From Novipirellula herctigrandis (GTDB lineage Bacteria; Planctomycetota; Planctomycetia; Pirellulales; Pirellulaceae), in the NCBI GenBank assembly GCA_007859835.1, contig SJPJ01000001.1, forward strand, positions 4,330,513-4,394,512: 64,000 nucleotides of DNA, given 5' to 3'. Shown here in pieces: positions 17,301 to 26,450 of this stretch. The first letter of the stretch is position 1. Every line of letters starts with the position of its first letter. The position numbers were made by a program, and so were the translations under genes. The notes below the pieces were generated by a model. It was not told the DNA's origin and searched no databases. It was given only the letters and a program-made list of their open reading frames with translations.

Positions 17301-20300
17301 TTCTTCCAGCATGACGGCGAACACACGATGCGAAACGTGAACCAAAACCGCAATGGACCATGGAATTCACCTAACTATGAAGGTGGTGTCGATTTCTTCA
17401 ATCCACAATGGCTGCATCAACAATTGATGGCCAACGAAGAATATCGGATTCAGTTCGCTGATAAGGTTCAACAAGCGTTCTTCAACGATGGCACTCTAAG
17501 CACCCAAGCGATGATTGACAAAGTCACCGCCGAAGCCGCAATCATCCATCCTGCTATTTTGGCGGAATCGGTCCGTTGGGGAGATGCTCAACGTCCCGAC
17601 GCCCCGCTTGGCATCAATGACTTTGACAATGCAATTGCGGGCCTGGTTAACAACTATTTGCCACAGAGAAACGCCATTGTGTTGGACCAGTTCCGAAACA
17701 CAAACTTGGTTCTCAAAGACGCCAATGGCGAATACAACGTCGTCGTGCCTGCACCATTATTTCCCAATGTCGATGCGCCACAATTCCTGGTCAATGGTAC
17801 TGCGCAACATGGCGGCGATGTGGTTCAGGGTAGCCAGCTCGATTTTTCTTCGTCCGATGGAGTCGTTTATTACATGCTCGACGGGTCAGACCCTCGCATG
17901 TTCGGTGGCGAACTTCATCCTGACGCACTCAGCTACAGCGTTTCGAGTACCACCTCGACGGTTGTTCCAGAGCAAGCAGTGTGGCGATACCTAGACACGG
18001 GGGTTGATGCCGGGACTGCGTGGAAAAACGTTGGTTTTGATGATTCAGGGTGGGCCGCCGGGGCGGCAAAGTTGGGTTACGGTGATGGCGACGAAGCCAC
18101 CGAGGTTTCCTACGGCCCCGATTCAAACAACAAATACATTACAAGCTATTTTCGGAATACATTCAGTGTCGACATGTCAAACGGAATGGTCACCAATGCG
18201 ACGTTGCGACTGAAACGTGACGACGGAGCGGCCGTCTATATCAATGGCGTTGAAGCGGTGCGTTCCAATTTACCGACCGGAACAATTACCTCTCAAACCA
18301 AGGCTCTCGTTGTCGTTGGTGGAGCCAACGAAGATGCGTTCTTCGAATTTCAAATCAATCCGGCCCTGTTGCAAGATGGCGGAAACACGCTTGCCGTCGA
18401 AGTTCATCAATTTGTTGAGAACAGTAGCGATCTTGCCTTTGACGCCAACCTAGTTATCACTCAGCAAATCGCTCCGTCGATTGCCATTACAAAGCCGATC
18501 CAAGTCGCTGCGCGTTTTCGCGATATTGATGGTACTTGGTCGGCGATTGAAAGAGCTGACTTTGTTCCTGAGTTAACACCGGCTTCATCGGAAAATCTTC
18601 GTGTCACCGAACTGCATTTCAATCCAGTCGATGGCGATGGAAACACCGAATTTGTCGAGCTAAGAAACATCAGTGGCGAAACGATCTCACTCGCCGGTGT
18701 CACGCTTACCTCAGGAGTCACCTTCTCGTTCGATGGTTCACCGATTCAGTGGCTTGAGTCCGGAGCGACAGCGCTGATTGTCCAAGATACGGCAGCCATG
18801 CAAGCTCGCTATGGAACTGATCTTCCGATCGCGGGCGAATTTTTTAACGGGACTGCATTGAGCAATGGCGGTGAAGCGATCGAAGTCACCGCAGCCGATG
18901 GTTCGACAATACAATCGTTTACGTATGATGACAAGGGAGGCGATTGGCATTCCGCGGCCGACGGCGAAGGTCCGTCATTGACGATCATTCGCACCGCGGG
19001 TGATTACAATCTAGGAACCAATTGGCGGCCCAGTTTTGTCGATGGCGGCACGCCCGGCGTTGAGGAAAATGATGCACCCGATGTTGTACTGCCAGGGAGC
19101 GGCTTGGTCTCTGAAAACTCGCCCGGCGATTTGGTCGCGGTTCTGTCTGCGGACGATCCCGACGACTTCGAGACAACGATGATGAGCTTGCTCCCAGGTG
19201 GCGATTCGGCGATGTTTAGCTTCGTCAACGATGAACTGCGAGTCGGATCCACAGGGCTCAATTTCGAGTCGAGTAGCACACGTTCGGTCACCATCCGCGT
19301 CACCGATAGCCAAGGAGCGACGTTGGACCATGAATTCGTAATCACAGTCCAAGACGTCAACGAAGCTCCTCTCGCGAACGCGGGTGGCCCCTATTCAACT
19401 TCTCGTGGGATGCCGGTTGAATTATCGGCGTCAATGACCGATGTGGACGCGGGCCAAACCCATACTTTCGAATGGGACTTTAGCTATGACGGTTCGACTT
19501 TTAGTGTCGATGCGACGGGCCAAACACCCATAACTAACTTTGCAACCGGCGGCAATAAACGGGTTGCTGTCCGTGTCACCGACAATGGCACGCCCGCCAT
19601 TTCGTCAATCGCCGAAACCATCGTCGCGGTTGCGAATGTGTCGACGGTAATGACGCGGGGCATTGCCTACGCAAATGCGACCGCAGGAAACTTTAGCTCC
19701 GAAGACATTGCGCCGGACATCGTTGCACTTCGTCCCGGTCAAACTGCCACGTTTGCCAACTATACCAGCTACCTACGTGGCCTCAACCGGATCGTGATCG
19801 ACATCGCGGGTTTGACTGCGACAGAACTATCACTATCTGATTTTCAGTTTAAAGTTGGTAACGCCTCGGACGTGTCGAGTTGGAGTGATGCTCCAGCTCC
19901 CGATTCGATTTCCGTTGTGCCGAGTGGTGGCGTCGATGGTTCGTCGCGAGTGATTATTACATGGGCGAATGGCGCAATCCGCAACCAGTGGCTGCAGACC
20001 ACCGTACTCGCCTCTGGGAATGCACAAGTGGCAAGTGATGATGTCTTCTATTTTGGTAACCAAGTCGGCGATGTGGATGGGTTTGTTTCCCGCAATCGTG
20101 CGGTGGTCAATGCGGGGGATACCCTTTTCGTTCGGGCGAATCAATCGACTCGGCCGCGTTCGGTCGATATTGCTAATAATTTCGACATTGATCGCAGCGG
20201 AAACGTTAATGCAGCAGACACGCTTTATGTGCGCGGCAACCAAGTCAGCGGAACGGGATTGATCATGATTGCTGCTCCGGTTCAAGTCGCGGGCGTGCAG

Positions 20301-20648
20301 AGTTCGTCAGTGGTAGCGAACGCCCAATCGGTCCCCTCGGTCGCCACATCCGCGGTTGTTCTACCGGCCAGCGAAGCGGATCCAATTGCCCCGCCGTCAC
20401 CGCGTCCCCAATTGACCGTTCGCGTCTACGTCCGATCGATCTACCGAGGCTATTCTTCGCTCCGCCGTTTGGTGTCCCAGTATGCCCGAACCGACCGAAT
20501 GGAGGCTCGTGCAGCAATTACTGAGATTCGTCGCCGGCTGATTGACTTTCGACGCTCGAACACCGATCGGTCGCTTGAGGCCGTGGATGAATTTTTCAGT
20601 GAACTTCGATCTGATCTTGAGTCGCGTTTGGCTTCTCGGGAATTATAG
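14286..20648 (+). CDS. Giant secreted LTD / CotH-kinase-like / dockerin-like surface protein
   Basis: The frame has about 2,120 codons. A basic N-terminus ends in LAEQLEARVVLAA, the export/sorting-like pattern common in planctomycete surface proteins. Domains in rough order: lamin-tail domain (70-160; SDWLEIYNPSSSPVDLNGW), PA14-like beta-sandwich (220-410), chitobiase-C-like (600-670; YTTDGSEPT), CotH-kinase-like (760-1080; LYLNGQYWGLYQTQE, FFQHDGEHTM), a second galactose-binding-like part (1220-1390), second lamin-tail domain (1430-1580), cadherin-like (1600-1690), PKD-like (1695-1780) and a dockerin-like calcium loop (FDIDRSGNVNAADTLY, about 1965). The true start is uncertain: GTG 14286 lies in a structured leader; GTG 14328/14331 and TTG 14370 are in frame. 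CotH enzymes can phosphorylate secreted proteins; activity here is unproven. Confidence 0.85.
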   Translation: MALRWLPRSTRLFYVVYQYFLSAFADLILKRLLFGDSRHVSSCRRKSRYSRRHRRLLAEQLEARVVLAANPIISEFVASNSGGLRDVNGESSDWLEIYNPSSSPVDLNGWTLTDDAGELDKWTFPSVTIEPNDYLVVFASGIDRSIAGEELSTGFKLSSDGEYLALVKPGGEIASQFDPSFPEQATNVSYGIEFDVQNFVEQGSAATVLVPSSANDGSGWMSNGFDDSGWTSGTVGVGYGVDQPGFNVRYVKAKTATGFDGHINNLTEANLVLGDEAFQSFVTEDRYDVINFHGTDRNGNFGSDSPFPTQSAGDDINEFVIEATASIAIPADGDWSFGVNSDDGFRLTLTRGADVFSSQYTGSRGAADTLATFNLQAGIYELNLVTFEGVGGSSAELFAAAGNHTSFNSSFSLVGDTASGGLGAFLPYVVGESDVVNTDISSEMNGVNSSAYVRVPFTYDVAMPVESLVLKMRYDDGFVAYLNGVEVARQNAPAVLGFDTAATNSRPIPSVRTADEIVLDAAAIGLLVDGTNVLAIHGLNDFASDASFLVLPELTGSKLLESQPSYFATPTPGAANTDAVLGVLDRVTMDVPAGFYTQAQTVTISLPTASPAATIRYTTDGSEPTVTNGTVYTGPINVSSTTNLRANAYATDYVSLPSVTRTYLFLDDVLTQSNDGLPPAGWPSTWNTNDVDYGMDPDVITAEGAQAVKDALLALPTWSISTDLDNLFDAEIGIYSNALQDGRDWERPAAVELINPDGTAGFQVNAGLRIRGGYSRRDFNPKHALKLFFRGSYGDSTLNYPVHGTDAATEFEKIDLRTAQNYSWSSGGNASNNFIAEVLARYNQRDLGQPYTRSSWMHLYLNGQYWGLYQTQERADANYAVSYFGGNVADYDVIKPERGDYRNIATDGNFDAYEALWEQSNARAADGVTPAFVDNAAYLKAQGKNLDGTDNPAYDVLLDTDNVIAYMIETLRGGNLDAPISNFLGNDQPNNYFAIRDRTGREGFRFFQHDGEHTMRNVNQNRNGPWNSPNYEGGVDFFNPQWLHQQLMANEEYRIQFADKVQQAFFNDGTLSTQAMIDKVTAEAAIIHPAILAESVRWGDAQRPDAPLGINDFDNAIAGLVNNYLPQRNAIVLDQFRNTNLVLKDANGEYNVVVPAPLFPNVDAPQFLVNGTAQHGGDVVQGSQLDFSSSDGVVYYMLDGSDPRMFGGELHPDALSYSVSSTTSTVVPEQAVWRYLDTGVDAGTAWKNVGFDDSGWAAGAAKLGYGDGDEATEVSYGPDSNNKYITSYFRNTFSVDMSNGMVTNATLRLKRDDGAAVYINGVEAVRSNLPTGTITSQTKALVVVGGANEDAFFEFQINPALLQDGGNTLAVEVHQFVENSSDLAFDANLVITQQIAPSIAITKPIQVAARFRDIDGTWSAIERADFVPELTPASSENLRVTELHFNPVDGDGNTEFVELRNISGETISLAGVTLTSGVTFSFDGSPIQWLESGATALIVQDTAAMQARYGTDLPIAGEFFNGTALSNGGEAIEVTAADGSTIQSFTYDDKGGDWHSAADGEGPSLTIIRTAGDYNLGTNWRPSFVDGGTPGVEENDAPDVVLPGSGLVSENSPGDLVAVLSADDPDDFETTMMSLLPGGDSAMFSFVNDELRVGSTGLNFESSSTRSVTIRVTDSQGATLDHEFVITVQDVNEAPLANAGGPYSTSRGMPVELSASMTDVDAGQTHTFEWDFSYDGSTFSVDATGQTPITNFATGGNKRVAVRVTDNGTPAISSIAETIVAVANVSTVMTRGIAYANATAGNFSSEDIAPDIVALRPGQTATFANYTSYLRGLNRIVIDIAGLTATELSLSDFQFKVGNASDVSSWSDAPAPDSISVVPSGGVDGSSRVIITWANGAIRNQWLQTTVLASGNAQVASDDVFYFGNQVGDVDGFVSRNRAVVNAGDTLFVRANQSTRPRSVDIANNFDIDRSGNVNAADTLYVRGNQVSGTGLIMIAAPVQVAGVQSSSVVANAQSVPSVATSAVVLPASEADPIAPPSPRPQLTVRVYVRSIYRGYSSLRRLVSQYARTDRMEARAAITEIRRRLIDFRRSNTDRSLEAVDEFFSELRSDLESRLASREL

Positions 20649-20669
20649 TAGGGACACAGGAGTACTATT

Positions 20670-21335
20670 ATGAAAATCAAAGTAGCGATTCTGGGGGTGT
20701 GCTTCACCGCTTTTACTGCATTTGGAAATTCGCGTACCGTCATGGGGGATGTCCTCGTTGCCGTACAAGGCGACGGATCTACCAGTGCGACCGTCTTCCA
20801 AGGCCCCAATCAGGTGGTGGACTTCTTTATCCGAAGTGATGCCAGCGAAACGGTTGCTAGTATTTCCGTGGTGTTCGATCTTCCGCAGTATGATATGGTC
20901 ACGGGCTACACAACCGGGCTAGACAATGCCACCTATTTCGGTAACGGTATTTTGGAAGCACCCATTGGATCGCCGATCACCGTGTACCCGTTCAGCGAAG
21001 AAATATTTGATGTGCCTGGATTCGACATCAATCAAGAGTTCAGTGAGTCGGCTCCAGGTGTTTTCCAACAACCACTGCCAGCGTCCTTTACACCTTGGTT
21101 TTCGATCGTCCTCGACACAAGTGCACTCGAGATTGGAAGTCACGATCTGATTGTGGCGGACGCACTTATCCTTAGCGACAATGGAGCCGGTTTTGACTTT
21201 CTTAATGTCGCGACACCTTCGCTGCAGTTAAACGTGAGCGCAGTTCCCGAACCGGGAAGCCTCGGTGCGTTAGCGATAAGTTCAGTCGGATTGGTAGGCT
21301 TCATTCGCCGCCGCAAACGAAATTCAATCATTTAG
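20670..21335 (+). CDS. PEP-CTERM sorting-domain exported protein
   Basis: The 221-residue protein has a signal peptide at residues 1-25 and a C-terminal PEP-CTERM tripartite tail: VPEPGS, a hydrophobic helix (LGALAISSVGLVGFI) and RRRKR. Such tails direct processing by exosortase (EpsH/XrtA-type) at the membrane. The middle is a beta-rich domain of unknown function. AGGAG 8 nt before the ATG is one of the few clear ribosome sites in the window. It starts 21 bp after the giant surface-protein stop, so the two are probably one operon. Its stop overlaps the convergent photolyase stop by 4 bp. Confidence 0.85.
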   Translation: MKIKVAILGVCFTAFTAFGNSRTVMGDVLVAVQGDGSTSATVFQGPNQVVDFFIRSDASETVASISVVFDLPQYDMVTGYTTGLDNATYFGNGILEAPIGSPITVYPFSEEIFDVPGFDINQEFSESAPGVFQQPLPASFTPWFSIVLDTSALEIGSHDLIVADALILSDNGAGFDFLNVATPSLQLNVSAVPEPGSLGALAISSVGLVGFIRRRKRNSII

Positions 21336-22816
21336 AAAAGCTCGCCATTCGGTTGTGCAGCGAATCGTTTCAGGTAATCGTCCATGCGGAGCTTTCGCTT
21401 TGCGCTATCGCTGGTCATGTAACGCACTTTACCAAAGATCGGGCGTTCGGGGCCCCAGGCCCGGTCGAACCGTCCCAGCACCCAAAAGATGCCGTTGTAA
21501 GAATTGGGGTCGCGGCCATCGAGCCCGTACTTATTATTCAGTTCGATCATGATCCGCAGCGCTTCGGCAGGCGACTTGGACCAATGCAGTATCTTTTTGC
21601 CCCATAACATTCGCATGTAATTGTGCATCACACCGGTGCGCACGATTTCGCGTTGTGCGGCATTCCAAATCGGGTCCGCTGTGTTTGCGTTTTCGAATTC
21701 CTCGAGTGTATACAATTCGCCTCGCGGATCCGATTGATGTTTTGTCAGCGACTCATGCGCCCACGGTGGTAAGTTTTCGAACTTGTCATAGGTATCGGGC
21801 TCACGAAAGGTTCGATTGAATCCGATCTCACGCCAAGTGAGCACTTGATCCAAGAACGCTTCGCCAGGGGCACTTGTGTTCCAAAACCCGTGGTTCTTGC
21901 CGTTGGCCGGCGACGCTTTGTCGGGCGTCCATTGCTCGTGATCTAAAACACGAACAACCATTTCATGTGCGGAAATGTGACCAAAGTGGAGATGTGGGCT
22001 CAGTCCTGTTGTCGCCTGCTCGTTGGGATGGTTGCGGTCGTCGTTGTAGCGAGCCAAATTGCTCTTGATAAAGCGGTTCAATCGCTTGTCGGCGTCCTTC
22101 ACGCCCCCGTGGATTGAATCGCTTGGCGGGACAGTATGGTCGATTGGGATTGATTTCAATCCGTCAGTTTGAAGTAGCGAATCCAGATTCGCCATAGGCC
22201 AACGTTTGGTGATCGATGCCGGCAAACGGTCAAGTTTTGGCAGTTTGATTCGCAGCAACGGGTCTCGCTTTGGCATCTCTAAGAGCACGTCAAGAACGTT
22301 TTTCTGCATCCATCGTCGGTAGCTATGAGCAACGGTAAACGTCCGCTCCGGTTGCCTGAGCGGCATCACCCCGTTGCTATCGACGAGTTCTAATCGCGAG
22401 GGAATACGATCTTTGACCGCCTTGATCATGTGCGGCAAAAAGAAACATGGGTATTCGTCCGTTACCACGGTGCAGGCCTTTTTGGCGAGCGCGTGCAATA
22501 GCATCGATCCTGCACCCGGTGTTGGCTCGACGTACGGGAAATAGGTTACTGGTTTATTGAGAAATGCTTCCGCGTTGTCTCGCATTCCTTCAATAACAAA
22601 CTGATGCATCCGATCGCTGGCCCACCGGTAGCGGACTCGCAGCGGTTCAAAAATTAGCAGAGGCTTGCCAAATTGCTTTGCACGGTCGACAGCATGCTCT
22701 AAGGCAAAGTTATACCGCGGTCGTCGAAATGCGATCATCCAGTAAAGGACGTAATCTCCCTGTTCTCGGGTTGCATGGTCATTCGCATGCGAGTGTCGGA
22801 TTCGAGGGATCGGCAT
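21332..22816 (-). CDS. Class II CPD photolyase-like deoxyribodipyrimidine photolyase
   Basis: The 494-residue protein has an alpha/beta antenna domain (residues 20-160, starting YVLYWMIAFRRPRYNFALEHA) and a helical FAD domain. Class II features are the YWMI start instead of the class I pattern, TGLSPHLHFGHIS near 270, FLDQVLTWREIGFN near 325 and MLWGKKILHWSKSP near 405, followed by NKYGLDGRDPNSYNGIFW. The enzyme uses blue/near-UV light and FADH to split cyclobutane pyrimidine dimers. It starts only 7 bp after the stop of the upstream mechanosensitive-channel gene on the same strand, suggesting cotranscription. Confidence 0.92.
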   Translation of the reverse strand: MPIPRIRHSHANDHATREQGDYVLYWMIAFRRPRYNFALEHAVDRAKQFGKPLLIFEPLRVRYRWASDRMHQFVIEGMRDNAEAFLNKPVTYFPYVEPTPGAGSMLLHALAKKACTVVTDEYPCFFLPHMIKAVKDRIPSRLELVDSNGVMPLRQPERTFTVAHSYRRWMQKNVLDVLLEMPKRDPLLRIKLPKLDRLPASITKRWPMANLDSLLQTDGLKSIPIDHTVPPSDSIHGGVKDADKRLNRFIKSNLARYNDDRNHPNEQATTGLSPHLHFGHISAHEMVVRVLDHEQWTPDKASPANGKNHGFWNTSAPGEAFLDQVLTWREIGFNRTFREPDTYDKFENLPPWAHESLTKHQSDPRGELYTLEEFENANTADPIWNAAQREIVRTGVMHNYMRMLWGKKILHWSKSPAEALRIMIELNNKYGLDGRDPNSYNGIFWVLGRFDRAWGPERPIFGKVRYMTSDSAKRKLRMDDYLKRFAAQPNGELF

Positions 22817-22823
22817 AATGCGT

Positions 22824-25800
22824 TCAGCTCACCGCGAAAGAATCATTTTGTAACTTCAGCATGTCGATTCCTTCGATGGATCGCACATGCAAATCCCGTT
22901 GAGGGAATGCAATTTCAATTTTGTGTTGGCGGAATACATCATCAATCGCAATATGCAAATCATGTCGAAGGCGACGAAAATTTGTCATGCCATTGGTGAA
23001 TACGCGCAATTCAAAATCGAGTGTGCTATCGGAGAATTTCGAAAACACTACCACCGGTTCGGGGTCAGCCATCACCAGCGGGTTTTTTCCGGCGACTTCG
23101 TATAGTAGTTTGGTTGTCAAACGCGTGTCACTTCCATAGGCCACACCGATCGTCGTTACCAGTCGCAAGCTTGAATTGCTTAACGTCCAATTCACCAAAT
23201 TGCCAGTAACGAATTCCTTGTTTGGCACAATTAATTCCTTGTTGTCCCAATCGAGAATCGTCGTCGCACGAGTACGAATTCGAGTGACCGTCCCCGTTAT
23301 GTCGCCGATCGTCACTGTATCGCCAACTCTTGCCGGACGCTCAAAAAGCAAGATGATTCCGGAGACGAAGTTGGCGAAAATTTCCTGCAAGCCGAATCCC
23401 AAACCGACGCTCATCGCCGCGACGAGCCATTGAACACTTCCCCAACTGACACCGAGAAAGTGAAACGTGGCTACGGCGCCGATGATGATCATTGTATAAC
23501 GCGTCAGCGCGCTGGCGGCATACCTCGCACCCGCGTCGAGTGGTAATCGTTGCAGCAATGTGATGTCCAGAAGCCCGGGAACATTCCGTGTTGCAACCAC
23601 TGTCAAAACGCCTGCGATCATCGCGGAAATAAGGTCGCCGAGTGTCACGTAGGTCGGCCCAATATCGGGATTGGGGGATTGCAGCAAATTGGGCCAAAGC
23701 TCGTATCGATTGATGACCCCGAAAGCAGGGACGAATTCGTTCCACGTTAAATACAATCCGAACGCACCGAGCACGATGGGAACGAGTCGTAGGAAGCTTT
23801 GAGCTTGGCGATTGAGGTCCGATAATTGGACATGCCCCGCACTTTCGATCATCTCGGCTGCATCAGATGGCATTTCAGCGGTCGATTCCTTGGCAATCGC
23901 GATCGCAGCGCGGCGTTCTTTTGCTCGAGCGATTGCGACGCGCCGATAGGTAGTCAACAGCCAACGAAGTAGTAGTGCGCGGCTGAAAATCAAGATCGCC
24001 ACGATACCGGTTGACACAGCAAATCGCCACGACAATTGCACTGCGGCATAGTGATATCCGGCGACCGAACCGATGAGCAGCAAGATTGGGAAAACTGCTA
24101 TCAACGGGACGAGTGTCACGCCTGTCCGCGCGAGCCACGATTCGGAGTTCGCACCGATGCGAGTCATGGTTGCGCTTCGGGGACCGACCCAAGTCCACAA
24201 AATGATGGTCGAAGCGATCATGGCGATGGCAAATGCAAAGCGGCCGAGCGACGCGATTTTCCATTCGTCAGCAATGAGTTCGGTGTACATCACCACAATT
24301 GCACAGGGAACAACGATTCGCGCCCCCCAAATTAGGCCACGCCTCAATACGTGCGAAGCAGCCAAATCCCAAGCGAAGTGATTTTGTGCTAAGCCATCGG
24401 AGCGGAAAACATGGCGAATATAGTTAGTTGCATAGAGAAACAATCCTCCGGCTAAGATTGATTTTCCGAGAAAATTGAAATCCGTTCCTAGTGGTGACGC
24501 GCAAGTTAGACGCCATCCGTTCCAAAAGAAGATGAGCGCAGCGGGTGTAGCGATCAACGCGGTTAGCATCACAACGTTCGCCGTGGGGGCGAAACGAGTC
24601 GCGTTGGGACGCGACGCTTCTTCGCCCAAATGACTTAGCTCTCGCTTGATACGACCTCGAGAAAAAATCAGCCAACCAAACAGAATCGACACAGCCAAAG
24701 TTGGAAACGGCCTTTCGAGGATGTCTTTAAAAAGAATCACCAAGACGGGGCGAATCGACGATGGCTTAATTATGTCAATGGTCGCTTCAGCCGCGTCCGC
24801 AACCAACTCGTACGTCATCGGCGTGGTGCTTGGAACCCACAAAACATGCTCGGATACGAATTCCGCATGAGCGTCGATCAATTGGGCCAGTCGTTGTTCT
24901 TCGGATTCGAGGTTCATCAACCGGTTCAATCGTTTCCGAGCGATGTCGGTCAATTCTCGGTACAAGCTCAATCGGTCGTTGAATATTTCACGCAGTTGGC
25001 TTTCAACTTGTTCACGATCTAACTCAGGCACTGTTTCGGGGGAATTCGCCAACGTTTCAGTGACGGCGGTATCGAGGTCCAAGAGTCGTTGACGTTGCTT
25101 TTCCCACTCCAAAATTTCGACCGTCAATTCACTCACCAGGACGCGTCGCTCGATGGCGTTTTGGTGATATTTTGAAGCGTTTGGAAGCTCGTTTTTTTGC
25201 GTCCGAAGTACCAGGCCAATTTGTTTCGAAAATTGTGCCTGTTCGGCCTGTTTTCGCGTTTCGGTGAACAACGCTTCCTTGCCCGTGTAGTCCTCTCGAA
25301 GTTTGACGATTTGGATACGGTCTGTTTCTAGCAGTTCAAGTAATTGAGTTTTCCGTTCGGCGAGTTGCGAGTTTTGTTCGGCTTGGCCCTTGATCGGTTC
25401 GTCCATCAGTGCCGCGGCAATTCGGGCTTGTTCGGCCTGCATTTTCGCCGCTGTTTTTTCTGCTTCGGCCAAAGCCGTTTGCATTGCTTCGACTTGCTTC
25501 TGTTTAAGCAATCGTTCACGTCCGGTCGTGTCACGCTGCATCGACAACAACCGCTGAGCGTCCTCGGCCACACGGTTCTCGGTTTCATAGAGTTCCAATC
25601 CCTGCTGCAATTGGTTGACGCGTGCTTGAAGCAGTGATTTCCGGGCCGCCGTGACCGAATCTTTGGTCTGTGCTACCGGAATTTCCGCCAATTGCTTTTC
25701 AGCTTCGGCTAAAGCGGTCCGGTCGGTCGCGGAAAGGGCCGGCAATTCGGCAAGCCGTTTGGTCCACCGTTCGACTTGTTCATTGAGCGCTCGGAGATTC

Positions 25801-26384
25801 TGGTCGAGAGTTGCTAAATCGGCAAACGCTTGGCGATGACGATTACGCAATTCATCGAGCGTTAGCTTGGAATAGTCGGTGCTGTCTTCGGACGTTTTTT
25901 CGGCGAGCTTTTCGAGCTTCAGTTGCTCGCTTTTGATCCGTTCCGGCGCAGTTTCCGATTGACGCTCAAGTTGTTCGATGCGCTGGGTCGCATGGGCCGT
26001 TTCATCCAAACGAGTGAGAGTCTTTTTTAGGAGATCGGTTGCTTGCGTTTTGAGCGTTTCATCGAGATCGACCGAAGCAACAATTTGCTGGATTCGCGTT
26101 TCGATATCGGCCTTCGTCGGACCGTTCGGAACGGCGGGCACTTCAAGTGCTACTTTGGGTTCGCTATCAACTTCGACCGTATCGACAGGCGGATGAGATG
26201 TGATCTCATCCGACAATTCGCGGGGATCATTCAGTGTTAGCGGTTCGGTCGTCTGACCCCTTGCAGGTAGTGAAGGAAGAACGAACGTGATTGCCAATAG
26301 GGCTGCCGCAAAACGACGATGCAAAATACACTTCCTATGAGACTTTTGGCTCGACCGAACGTCAGGATATACTGGGGCTGTCAT
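22824..26384 (-). CDS. Large MscS-superfamily mechanosensitive channel (MscK/KefA-like)
   Basis: The 1,186-residue protein has a signal peptide ending near SLPARGQ, then a 450-residue periplasmic region rich in coiled coil (Glu/Gln/Leu heptads from about 60 to 500). About eleven membrane helices follow (540-1000), and the C-terminal MscS core includes the pore-helix region (GSVQWLVAAMSVGLGFGLQEIFANFVSGIILLF, split here as GLGFGLQEIFANF) and the beta domain (ERPARVGDTVTIGDITGTV). Proteins of this layout open under membrane tension to release ions and osmolytes. Members can also respond to ions (MscK), but that specificity is not shown here. It is divergent from the prepilin-peptidase-like gene with 66 bp between starts. 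Confidence 0.9.
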   Translation of the reverse strand: MTAPVYPDVRSSQKSHRKCILHRRFAAALLAITFVLPSLPARGQTTEPLTLNDPRELSDEITSHPPVDTVEVDSEPKVALEVPAVPNGPTKADIETRIQQIVASVDLDETLKTQATDLLKKTLTRLDETAHATQRIEQLERQSETAPERIKSEQLKLEKLAEKTSEDSTDYSKLTLDELRNRHRQAFADLATLDQNLRALNEQVERWTKRLAELPALSATDRTALAEAEKQLAEIPVAQTKDSVTAARKSLLQARVNQLQQGLELYETENRVAEDAQRLLSMQRDTTGRERLLKQKQVEAMQTALAEAEKTAAKMQAEQARIAAALMDEPIKGQAEQNSQLAERKTQLLELLETDRIQIVKLREDYTGKEALFTETRKQAEQAQFSKQIGLVLRTQKNELPNASKYHQNAIERRVLVSELTVEILEWEKQRQRLLDLDTAVTETLANSPETVPELDREQVESQLREIFNDRLSLYRELTDIARKRLNRLMNLESEEQRLAQLIDAHAEFVSEHVLWVPSTTPMTYELVADAAEATIDIIKPSSIRPVLVILFKDILERPFPTLAVSILFGWLIFSRGRIKRELSHLGEEASRPNATRFAPTANVVMLTALIATPAALIFFWNGWRLTCASPLGTDFNFLGKSILAGGLFLYATNYIRHVFRSDGLAQNHFAWDLAASHVLRRGLIWGARIVVPCAIVVMYTELIADEWKIASLGRFAFAIAMIASTIILWTWVGPRSATMTRIGANSESWLARTGVTLVPLIAVFPILLLIGSVAGYHYAAVQLSWRFAVSTGIVAILIFSRALLLRWLLTTYRRVAIARAKERRAAIAIAKESTAEMPSDAAEMIESAGHVQLSDLNRQAQSFLRLVPIVLGAFGLYLTWNEFVPAFGVINRYELWPNLLQSPNPDIGPTYVTLGDLISAMIAGVLTVVATRNVPGLLDITLLQRLPLDAGARYAASALTRYTMIIIGAVATFHFLGVSWGSVQWLVAAMSVGLGFGLQEIFANFVSGIILLFERPARVGDTVTIGDITGTVTRIRTRATTILDWDNKELIVPNKEFVTGNLVNWTLSNSSLRLVTTIGVAYGSDTRLTTKLLYEVAGKNPLVMADPEPVVVFSKFSDSTLDFELRVFTNGMTNFRRLRHDLHIAIDDVFRQHKIEIAFPQRDLHVRSIEGIDMLKLQNDSFAVS

Positions 26385-26450
26385 GATGGGCGTCAGTGTA
26401 CGACAATCTGATTACCGAACTATCCCCAATCTGTAAACGGGCAAAAGAAC

